A stretch of 64,000 bases of DNA from Cyanobium sp. GTDB lineage: Bacteria > Cyanobacteriota > Cyanobacteriia > PCC-6307 > Cyanobiaceae. The notes beneath the pieces are model-generated. The model made no database searches. It worked only from the letters and a program-made list of their open reading frames with translations, and was not told the DNA's origin. How positions within the stretch are numbered: the first letter of the stretch is position 1; each line of letters begins with the position of its first letter. Both the position numbers and the translations under genes were made by a program. Positions 1-6,631 of this stretch are shown here, piece after piece. Location of the stretch: NCBI GenBank assembly GCA_014191755.1, contig BJHE01000001.1, forward strand, positions 1-64,000. Reading direction: 5' to 3'.

Positions 1-178
1 TCAGCCTGTGATGGCCGTCAACTGGAACGGGGAACGAAGAGCACTGCCCGAACCTGGCTAGGACGGTACGCATAAAGATGGGCCGGCAGCCGCAGGGCTG
101 CCGACTCGTGCCAGCTGGTGAAGACGGGCTTCAAGCCTCCCAGCACCGCTAGCATTGATAGCGACCTGGAGGACATGC
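1..178. other. Leading edge; possible 3' end of an upstream gene
   Basis: No complete gene is visible here. Forward frame 1 is open from base 1 to a TAA at 73-75 and could be the last 24 codons of a gene that begins outside the window. Frame 2 is also open to a TAG at 59-61, so the frame cannot be decided. A GC-rich hairpin follows the TAA at 84-103. The bases after it lead to the ribosome-binding site of the FitA-like gene, GGAGGA at 168-173. Confidence 0.3.
84..103 (+). terminator. GC-rich hairpin after the leading reading frame
   Basis: CGGCAGCC (84-91) pairs perfectly with GGCTGCCG (96-103) around a four-base loop, eight bases after a TAA. No T-tract follows, so it may end or stabilise an upstream transcript rather than be a classical intrinsic terminator. 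Confidence 0.35.
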
Positions 179-415
179 ATGGCTGACCTGCTGGTGCGAG
201 GCGTGGAGGAGACCCTGGTGCGAGCCTTGAAAAAGCAGGCCGGAGAGCATGGCCGCAGTTCAGAAGCGGAACACCGGGCCATTCTCAAGGCGGCGTTGTT
301 GAGCCCACCCCGCCGCAAACTGGCCGACCTGCTGGCCGCCATGCCGGATGTAGGGCGCGACGCAGATTTCGAGCGTCAGAGCGAGGCCGCGGCCGACACC
401 GATGTATTTAATTGA
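179..415 (+). CDS. fitA: FitA-like ribbon-helix-helix antitoxin
   Basis: A 78-residue protein beginning MADLLVRGVEE, with the N-terminal beta strand and two helices of the FitA/VapB-type ribbon-helix-helix antitoxins (roughly residues 1-45, including the conserved GRSSEAEHRAIL helix). It should bind the promoter of the pair and neutralise the PIN toxin encoded next. ATG 179 is preferred over upstream codons because GGAGGA at 168-173 is correctly spaced and translation from there gives the family's usual N-terminus. It overlaps fitB by 14 bases, so the two are translationally coupled, and autoregulation is expected for the family. Confidence 0.82.
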   Translation: MADLLVRGVEETLVRALKKQAGEHGRSSEAEHRAILKAALLSPPRRKLADLLAAMPDVGRDADFERQSEAAADTDVFN

Positions 416-839
416 TACCAACGTCATCAGCGAAGCGCGCAAGGGTTCACGGGCTGATCCGGGGGTGCGGGCCTTCTTTGGCGCGGTCAGCGACCAAGAC
501 CAGCCGTTGTATCTGGCGTCGATCACCATCGGTGAACTGCGCCGTGGCGTGGATCTGATCCGCCGCAGAGGCGATGCGGCTCAGGCCGATGCGTTGGAGC
601 AGTGGCTGGCTGTGCTCCTGGAGACCTACGGCGATCGGGTCCTGGTGCTGGACGCGGAGGCCGCTCAGCTCTGGGGGCGGCTGCGGGTGCCGCATCCCGA
701 GCATGCGCTCGACAAGCAGATCGCGGCGATCGCACTGCTGCATGACCTCACGGTGGTGACGCGCAACACGGCCGATTTTCTACCCACGGGCGTGGCCTTG
801 CTGAATCCCTTTCGAGGGCCAACCGAGCCTGCCCCATGA
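402..839 (+). CDS. fitB: FitB/VapC-type PIN-domain ribonuclease toxin
   Basis: 145 residues, the usual length of a single PIN domain. The opening MYLIDTNVISE carries the first metal-binding Asp, GELRRG near residues 45-50 holds the conserved Glu, and the LDKQIAAIALLHDL stretch near 103-116 with the following TRNTADF supplies the remaining acidic residues. Family members are Mg-dependent endoribonucleases, often acting on tRNA or other structured RNA, and are held inactive by the upstream antitoxin. The acidic residues look intact, so the toxin is probably functional. The gene overlaps fitA at its start and shares ATGA with the next gene, which indicates one transcript. Confidence 0.85.
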   Translation: MYLIDTNVISEARKGSRADPGVRAFFGAVSDQDQPLYLASITIGELRRGVDLIRRRGDAAQADALEQWLAVLLETYGDRVLVLDAEAAQLWGRLRVPHPEHALDKQIAAIALLHDLTVVTRNTADFLPTGVALLNPFRGPTEPAP

Positions 840-1090
840 CCCAGACACCTCCCCGTGCCAACGAATCGGCAGCCGGCTTTGTGCCCTACGACGTAGCGGA
901 GCACCTCAGAACCCCAGAAGAAATGGCTGCCTATCTGGATGCCTGGCTGGAGGAGGCACCGGATGATGTGGCTGGACTGGCGCGGGCCCTGGGGGACATC
1001 GCCCGAGCCAAGGGAATGACGCAGGTGGCGAAGGAGACCAAGGCACTCCGCCTCAGGCTTCATGCCTGCGCCGCTGTTGTTGAGGGGTAA
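836..1090 (+). CDS. HigA-like addiction-module antitoxin, internally deleted
   Basis: 84 residues. Residues 16-54 match the N-terminus of the 'probable addiction module antidote protein' family (a DVA...TPEEMAAYLDAWLEE stretch, then ALGDIARAKGMTQVAKET). In the family a helix-turn-helix of the type GLSRESLYKAL follows and the protein ends with ALGLRLHA. Here the sequence jumps from KET straight to KALRLRLHA, so about 25 residues covering the recognition helix are missing without a frameshift. No RelE/ParE-type toxin accompanies it. It starts inside the fitB stop (ATGA) and ends 61 bases before pglX. I infer a decayed antitoxin that probably no longer binds DNA specifically. Confidence 0.6.
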   Translation: MTQTPPRANESAAGFVPYDVAEHLRTPEEMAAYLDAWLEEAPDDVAGLARALGDIARAKGMTQVAKETKALRLRLHACAAVVEG

Positions 1091-1151
1091 TCCAACCCGA
1101 CCAACGTCACAAGGTTTCACCGCACTCCACACCCCCAACTTCCCTTCCTCC

Positions 1152-4100
1152 ATGCCCGTCAACACCGCCGCCCTCAAAACCTTCGCCCCGGCGATGCGGC
1201 GGCAACTGCTCGAGGCGGTGGGCCGCAAGCTAGACCTGCTGCTGCACCAGATCAGCGCCGACACGCTGACCACCGCCGCCGGCCCGATCGAGGAGCTGCG
1301 GCAGCAGGAGGCTACCAATCGCCAGGAGCTGCTGGAGCGGGTGGCCTACAGCTGGTTCAATCGCCTGGCGGCGCTGCGCTATCTCGATGCCCGGCTCAGG
1401 CATCCCTTCGGCGCCAAGGTGTTGATGCCGCAGACGGAATCAGAAACCCAGCCCGAGTTGCTGAAACTGCTGCGCAGCGGCAGCCTGCCCGCTGAACTGC
1501 AACCCCACACCGATGAGGCGCGCCTGCAGGGCCTGCTCGATGGCCGGCTACCCACAGCCCAGGCCGGCGCCGATCCCCAGGGGGAGGTGTATCGCGAGCT
1601 GATCCTGGCGGTGTGCCGCTCCTATCACCAGCTGCTGCCGAATCTGTTTGAAGGGCTGGATGATGCCAGCGAGTTGTTGTTACCGGATGATCTGCTGAGT
1701 GATGGCTCGATTGCCGGTGGGTTCCGCCGCCAGATCACCGATGACGATTGCGAGGATGTGGAAATCATCGGCTGGTTGTATCAGTTTTATATCTCCGAAA
1801 AGAAAGACCAGGTGATCGGCAAGGTGGTGAAGTCCGAAGACATTCCGGCCGCCACCCAGCTGTTCACGCCCAACTGGATCGTGAAATACATGGTTCAGAA
1901 TTCGTTGGGGGCCCAGTGGCTGGCCACCTATCCGGCTTCAGCGCTCAAGGGCCAGATGGAGTACTACATCGAGCCCGCTGAGCAAACCGAGGAAGTGAAA
2001 GCGCAGCTGGCGGCGATCACGCCGGAGGCGCTCAACCCCGAAGAACTCACCCTGATCGATCCGGCCTGTGGCTCGGGCCATATTTTAGTGGAAGCCTATG
2101 ACCTATTCAAGGCGATCTATCTGGAGCGCGGCTATCCACAACGGGAGATTCCGCAGCTGATACTGGAGAAGAATCTGTTTGGCCTCGATATCGACGAGCG
2201 AGCCGCCCAGCTGACCAGCTTTGCGCTGATGATGAAAGGTCGGGAGGATGATCGGCGGTTGTTTGAGCGTGGCATCAAGCTCAATGTGATGGGGTTGGTG
2301 AACAGCGATGGGCTGAATGTGGAGGCATTGGCCAATGCCATCAACCTTGCGGACCATGGTCTGAAGCTGGCGGACATTGTGGAGCTGAAACAGCTGTTTG
2401 AACACGCCACCACATTTGGTTCGCTGATTCAGGTGCCTGATGGGTTGGCATTGAAATTGCCTGCGTTGAGGCGGTTGAGTGAGCTGAAGGGGCAGGACAT
2501 GCTTGTGGCGGAGGCATTGAAGATGCTGGAACCGCTGGTGAGCCAGGCTGAGTTGCTGGCGGCGCAGTATGACGCGGTGGTGGCGAATCCTCCGTATATG
2601 GGGAGCAAGAACGGCATGAATACAAGCCTAAAGGAATTTACAAAAACTCACTACCAGCATGCTAAGGGGGATTTATTTGCTTGCTTCTTAGAACGTGGAT
2701 TTTACGCTGCACGCAGCTCAGGACATAGCTCTATGGTAACAATGGAGAGCTGGATGTTTCTTTCTAGCTATGAGAAATTCAGATTTAAATTACTCTGCTC
2801 TCATACCCTCACTAACTTGGCACACTTTCCATATGACGGCAAGCAGCCAACCGTGATGGGAATAAACTTTGGTATTGCTGCAATGACTGCAAAAAAAGCC
2901 CATATTTCAGGCTACCAATGCCAATACTCCTGCTCTAGATACCATGAGCTATCCAAAGACGGCATTCCGAATTCATTCCCAACGCAGAACAAATTCCGAA
3001 ACCACTTGATTACAGACGATTTCACGCAGATACCTGGCTGTCCACTTGTGTATACGATCGGGAATTTTGTCAACCGAGTCTTTGGAGATCTACCAAGGAT
3101 TAAAACAGTAGCCGAAACATGCTCTGGCCTCCAGACAAGTGACAATGCTCGTTTTCTACGCCAATGGCATGAGGTTTCGAGAAAAGATATAACTTTAGGC
3201 GCTAAATCTCGCGAGCAGGCAGCGGCCTCTGGTGGCAAGTGGTTCCCTCATAAAAAAGGGGGCCCATATAGGAAATGGTATGGAAACAATGATTTTGTAC
3301 TAAATTGGGAAAATGATGGCGCAGAGCTGTGGGCATTTGCCAGTGACCTATATGGATCTCCCACAAGAATAATCAAAAATACAGACAGATATTTTCAGCC
3401 GGGCATTACCTGGTCACACACAACCAGCTCGCATTTCAGCGCAAGATCTATGGATGCTGGATTTATCGCGAATGTTGAAGCGCCAGCACTTTACAGCTCT
3501 CAGGACGATATTTTTCTGGCAATTGTAAACTCAAAGCCCATCCAAGCCCTTTTAGAATTAATAAATCCATCCCTTCACTTCATTTCGTCCAGTGTTGCGG
3601 GAATGCCCTATCCACAAAGTGAAGTTACTGAAATAAGTAATGAGCTCAAAGGCGTATCAAGCAGTGCTGTTGATATTGCGCGGACGGACTGGGACCTCTC
3701 TGAGTTGTCCTGGGACTTTTCGCAGCCATGGTGGCAGAAAAGCGACAAAGAAGAGGGTCTTGTCAGGACATGGCAAGCATTCCTCGATTGGTCAAAAACA
3801 GTTGTTGCCAAGATGAGAGAGCTAGAAGAATATAACAATAAGCTAGTGGCTGAAGTGTACCATTTGGCTGATGAATTTCCTCCCGAAGTGCCAATCGAGC
3901 AGATCACCCTCACGGTGAATCCCGCCTACCGCTACGGCGGCAATCTCAGCGAAGACGAGCTCTGGATCCGCTTCCGCCAGGACACGATCAAGGAATTGTT
4001 GTCTTATGCCACCGGCTGCATGATGGGCCGCTACAGCCTCGATCACCCTGGCCTGATCCTCGCCAATGCCAGCGATACGTTGGAGAACTACGCCGCCAAA

Positions 4101-4736
4101 GTCGGCAAAAGCACTGGCGATCTCACCTTCCAACCCGACCGCGACGGCATCATCCCCGTGCTCGATGGCGAGTGGTTTGAAGACGACATCGTCGCCCGCA
4201 GCCGCGAGTTCCTGCGCGTCTCCTTCCCCGCCAGCTCCCTCAACACCGATCTGGCTTTCATCGAAACCGCCCTCGGCAAAGACCTGCGCAAATATTTCTG
4301 CACAGACTTCTACAAAGATCACCTGCAAACCTACAAAAAACGCCCGATCTACTGGCTGGTGCAGAGCTCATCTGGCCCTGCCAAGGGTGGCTTCGCCTGC
4401 CTGATCTACCTGCACCGCTACACCAAAGACACCCTCAACCTCGTTCTCAACAACTACTTCCGCCCCTACCTGCAGAAACTGGAAGCCCGCCAAGCCCAGC
4501 TCGGCCTCGATCAACTCAATGACGCCATCCCCAGCCGCGATCGCACCGCCGCCCGCAAGGAAGCCGATAAAATCACCAAGGTGCTGAAAGAATGCCAGGC
4601 CTGGGAACAGGATTCCCTGCTGCCCCTGGCCCAGCAACGCATCGAGCTCGATCTCGATGATGGGGTGAAGGTGAACTACCTCAAGCTCCAAGACGTGCTG
4701 GCGCCGATTCCGGGGCTGGCGGCGAAGGAGGAGTGA
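1152..4736 (+). CDS. pglX: BREX adenine-specific DNA methyltransferase PglX
   Basis: A 1194-residue protein. It methylates adenine in a non-palindromic site so that the BREX system distinguishes host from phage DNA. ATG 1152 is chosen over ATG 1062 because MPVNTAALKTFAPAMRRQLLE is the typical PglX N-terminus. Visible motifs are the S-adenosylmethionine site DPACGSGH near residue 305 and the catalytic NPPY near residue 480. The region after NPPY, to about residue 910, should hold target recognition. It is clearly richer in A+T than the flanks, while the C-terminal 300 residues return to the local composition. The reading frame is intact. It is first of the visible BREX genes, separated from hipB by 288 bases containing repeats. 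Confidence 0.93.
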   Translation: MPVNTAALKTFAPAMRRQLLEAVGRKLDLLLHQISADTLTTAAGPIEELRQQEATNRQELLERVAYSWFNRLAALRYLDARLRHPFGAKVLMPQTESETQPELLKLLRSGSLPAELQPHTDEARLQGLLDGRLPTAQAGADPQGEVYRELILAVCRSYHQLLPNLFEGLDDASELLLPDDLLSDGSIAGGFRRQITDDDCEDVEIIGWLYQFYISEKKDQVIGKVVKSEDIPAATQLFTPNWIVKYMVQNSLGAQWLATYPASALKGQMEYYIEPAEQTEEVKAQLAAITPEALNPEELTLIDPACGSGHILVEAYDLFKAIYLERGYPQREIPQLILEKNLFGLDIDERAAQLTSFALMMKGREDDRRLFERGIKLNVMGLVNSDGLNVEALANAINLADHGLKLADIVELKQLFEHATTFGSLIQVPDGLALKLPALRRLSELKGQDMLVAEALKMLEPLVSQAELLAAQYDAVVANPPYMGSKNGMNTSLKEFTKTHYQHAKGDLFACFLERGFYAARSSGHSSMVTMESWMFLSSYEKFRFKLLCSHTLTNLAHFPYDGKQPTVMGINFGIAAMTAKKAHISGYQCQYSCSRYHELSKDGIPNSFPTQNKFRNHLITDDFTQIPGCPLVYTIGNFVNRVFGDLPRIKTVAETCSGLQTSDNARFLRQWHEVSRKDITLGAKSREQAAASGGKWFPHKKGGPYRKWYGNNDFVLNWENDGAELWAFASDLYGSPTRIIKNTDRYFQPGITWSHTTSSHFSARSMDAGFIANVEAPALYSSQDDIFLAIVNSKPIQALLELINPSLHFISSSVAGMPYPQSEVTEISNELKGVSSSAVDIARTDWDLSELSWDFSQPWWQKSDKEEGLVRTWQAFLDWSKTVVAKMRELEEYNNKLVAEVYHLADEFPPEVPIEQITLTVNPAYRYGGNLSEDELWIRFRQDTIKELLSYATGCMMGRYSLDHPGLILANASDTLENYAAKVGKSTGDLTFQPDRDGIIPVLDGEWFEDDIVARSREFLRVSFPASSLNTDLAFIETALGKDLRKYFCTDFYKDHLQTYKKRPIYWLVQSSSGPAKGGFACLIYLHRYTKDTLNLVLNNYFRPYLQKLEARQAQLGLDQLNDAIPSRDRTAARKEADKITKVLKECQAWEQDSLLPLAQQRIELDLDDGVKVNYLKLQDVLAPIPGLAAKEE
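2610..3880 (+). other. AT-rich segment inside pglX (putative swapped recognition domain)
   Basis: Composition changes sharply just after the NPPY motif and reverts near 3880. In one 60-base row (3481-3540) I counted 27 G+C, whereas a row in the 3' part (4201-4260) has 39. Codon choice changes too, with many A- or T-ending codons in this segment and almost none in the flanks. The position matches where PglX selects its DNA site. Boundaries are judged by eye to within about 50 bases. Confidence 0.7.
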
Positions 4737-4768
4737 GCTGATGGCTGGGCAAGACGCTTCAGCTCAGG

Positions 4769-4820
4769 GGCAGAGTCGGGCTCCCGGGGCAGAGTCAACG
4801 GCAGAGTCAGGGGCAGAGTC
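4769..4820 (+). repeat. Four copies of GGCAGAGTC downstream of pglX
   Basis: GGCAGAGTC occurs at 4769-4777, 4788-4796, 4800-4808 and 4812-4820, separated by 3 to 10 bases. The array begins about 30 bases after the pglX stop and lies in no recognisable gene. Confidence 0.75.
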
Positions 4821-4888
4821 GCTTCTTTCGCTCCGCCACCCCTCCCAGGCCGTTGCCCAGATCGAAGGATTGGCCGAAGCCCGCAGGT

Positions 4889-4913
4889 AGCCAATACCTG
4901 GGATGTATTGGCT
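4889..4913 (+). repeat. 9-bp perfect inverted repeat between pglX and hipB
   Basis: AGCCAATAC (4889-4897) and GTATTGGCT (4905-4913) flank a seven-base loop. No T-run follows. It could be a weak terminator for pglX or a regulator site; the sequence does not decide between them. Confidence 0.6.
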
Positions 4914-4956
4914 GATCTGCCAAGTCCTGACCTCGGCAGACCCACCCTGCTCAACC

Positions 4957-5015
4957 GGATTCCCGATAAAGGTCACCCATCGAGAATCCTGATAACATGC
5001 GTTTATCGAGAATCC
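4957..5015 (+). promoter_or_regulatory. Putative HipB operator, three copies of GGATTCTCGATAA
   Basis: Three related boxes precede hipB: GGATTCCCGATAA at 4957-4969, and two in the opposite orientation, CATCGAGAATCC at 4978-4989 and TTATCGAGAATCC at 5003-5015. The two reversed boxes share an exact 11-base repeat spaced 26 bases apart. The last ends 9 bases before the hipB start codon. HipB family repressors bind repeated or inverted boxes upstream of their own gene, so this is the likely autoregulatory operator. It would also affect hipA, pglZ and brxL if these are transcribed from here. Confidence 0.6.
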
Positions 5016-5024
5016 GCGTAAGCC

Positions 5025-5279
5025 ATGGCCTTGGGCGAGCAGGTGATCCAGGCCCCTTCTCAGTTGGGTGTGCTGCTGCGGGGAGCCCGTCGGAAGCGGG
5101 GGATGAGCCAGCAGGAGCTAGCCCTCAAGGCCGGCGGCACCAGTCAGAACCGGCTCTCCGAGCTCGAATTGCAACCGGGGCGCCTCACCGTGGAGCGTCT
5201 CCTGCTGATCCTGGCCGCACTCGACCTCGAACTGGTGGTACGGCCCCGGGAGACCAGTACCAAGCCCGCCGAGTGGTGA
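5025..5279 (+). CDS. hipB: HipB-like XRE-family antitoxin/repressor
   Basis: 84 residues with a single helix-turn-helix at about 14-68 (LGVLLRGARRKRGMSQQELA, then the recognition region around GGTSQNRLSELE). This is the size and layout of HipB, the DNA-binding antitoxin that sequesters the HipA kinase and represses the operon. ATG 5025 lies 9 bases after the last operator box. Its TGA overlaps the hipA start (TGATG), which indicates coupled translation. Its place inside a BREX operon is the unusual point. Confidence 0.85.
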   Translation: MALGEQVIQAPSQLGVLLRGARRKRGMSQQELALKAGGTSQNRLSELELQPGRLTVERLLLILAALDLELVVRPRETSTKPAEW

Positions 5280-6631
5280 TGGGCAGACCAACGCGGACGC
5301 GCTCATTGGCGGTATGGATGAACGGCGAACGGGTTGGCACCTGGATGTTGCCGGCGCGGGGGGCACAGACATTCACTTACGACGAAACCTGGCTGCACTC
5401 CAGCCAGTTCCGCCCGTTGTCGTTGTCACTTCCGACAGGCTTCGGGGCCACAACGCTCAGCGGCAGCGCCGTGGAGAGCTGGTTTGACAACCTCCTCCCC
5501 GACAGCGACGCCATCCGCCGCAGAGCCCAGACCCGTTTTCAAGCCGCCAGCACCAGTGCCTTCGATCTGTTGGCGGCGGTTGGCCGCGATTGTGCCGGCG
5601 CCGTGCAACTGCTGCCGCCGGACCAGGAGCCCAGCGGCTTCGATCGCATCGAGGCCCGGCCTCTGAGCGACAAGGAGATCTGCCGGCGCCTGAGCGCCGT
5701 CACGGCGGCACCGGCTCCAGGATCCCTGGGCCCTGAGTCCGATGAGCTCCGGCTCTCCGTGGCCGGTGCCCAGGAGAAAACCGCCTTCCTCTGGCACAAC
5801 AACCAATGGTGTCTGCCGCTGGGCAGCACCCCCACCACCCACCTCTTCAAGTTGCCGATGGGCGTGATCGGCGAGGGGCAGATTGATTTCAGCTCCTCGG
5901 TGGAGAACGAATGGCTCTGCAGCAAGCTGCTGATGGCCTACGGGCTACCAGTGGCCTCCACGGAGATGGCCCGGTTCAACGGCGAGCGCGGCCTGATCGT
6001 GCAGCGCTTTGACCGCCGCCTGCACCCCAGTGGCACCTACTGGCTGCGCCTGCCAACAGAGGACTGCTGCCAGGCCACCGCCACACCAGCCGCCAACAAA
6101 TACGAAAACAGCGGTGGGCCAGGCATGGTGGCCATTGCCGAGCTGCTGGCTCAATCCTCAGAGCGCAGCGATCTGGCCAATTTCTTCAAAGCACAGGTGT
6201 TGTTCTGGATGTTGCGTGCCATTGATGGTCACGCCAAGAACTTCAGCCTCTTCCTGAATCCAGGCGGTCGTTTTCAGCTCACACCGCTCTACGACGTTCT
6301 CTCAGCATGGCCAGTGATCGGACGTCATAGTGGCCAATGGCCACAACAAAAGCTCAAGATGGCAATGGCCTGGTTTGGTGAGAAAAACAGGTACTACAAG
6401 CCTCTGGAGATCACCAGCCACCGCATGCTGCTCACTGCAAAACGGCTTGGCCTGGGTGACGCCCAACCCATCCTCAACGCGCTGATCGACCAGACGCCAA
6501 CGGTGATTGCTGCGGTGCAAGCCCAGCTACCTGCTGACTTTCCACAAACCATCGCCGAACCGGTGTTCACTGGGTTACAAACCTCCGCCAGCCAGCTTCA
6601 GCGCCAACTTCTTGAGCGCCAACTCCTCTGA
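5279..6631 (+). CDS. hipA: HipA-family serine/threonine kinase toxin
   Basis: 450 residues, normal for HipA. The N-terminal subdomain (LAVWMNGERVGTW, then the FRPLSLSLP region) leads to the activation-loop segment LSVAGAQEKTAF around residue 160. The catalytic motif IDGHAKNFSLFL lies near 317-328 and the metal-binding LTPLYDVLSAW near 336-346, so the kinase core appears intact. Characterised HipA proteins phosphorylate targets such as glutamyl-tRNA synthetase and induce dormancy; the target here is unknown. ATG 5279 overlaps the hipB stop, and its own stop overlaps the pglZ start (TGATG), so it is coupled to BREX genes on one side and to its antitoxin on the other. A longer frame open from 4997 crosses hipB and is not the gene. 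Confidence 0.88.
   Translation: MGRPTRTRSLAVWMNGERVGTWMLPARGAQTFTYDETWLHSSQFRPLSLSLPTGFGATTLSGSAVESWFDNLLPDSDAIRRRAQTRFQAASTSAFDLLAAVGRDCAGAVQLLPPDQEPSGFDRIEARPLSDKEICRRLSAVTAAPAPGSLGPESDELRLSVAGAQEKTAFLWHNNQWCLPLGSTPTTHLFKLPMGVIGEGQIDFSSSVENEWLCSKLLMAYGLPVASTEMARFNGERGLIVQRFDRRLHPSGTYWLRLPTEDCCQATATPAANKYENSGGPGMVAIAELLAQSSERSDLANFFKAQVLFWMLRAIDGHAKNFSLFLNPGGRFQLTPLYDVLSAWPVIGRHSGQWPQQKLKMAMAWFGEKNRYYKPLEITSHRMLLTAKRLGLGDAQPILNALIDQTPTVIAAVQAQLPADFPQTIAEPVFTGLQTSASQLQRQLLERQLL

Noticed and set aside
5279-6631. Extending hipA upstream to 4997
   Set aside because: The extra 94 residues overlap hipB and have no HipA similarity; the TGATG overlap gives a better start.
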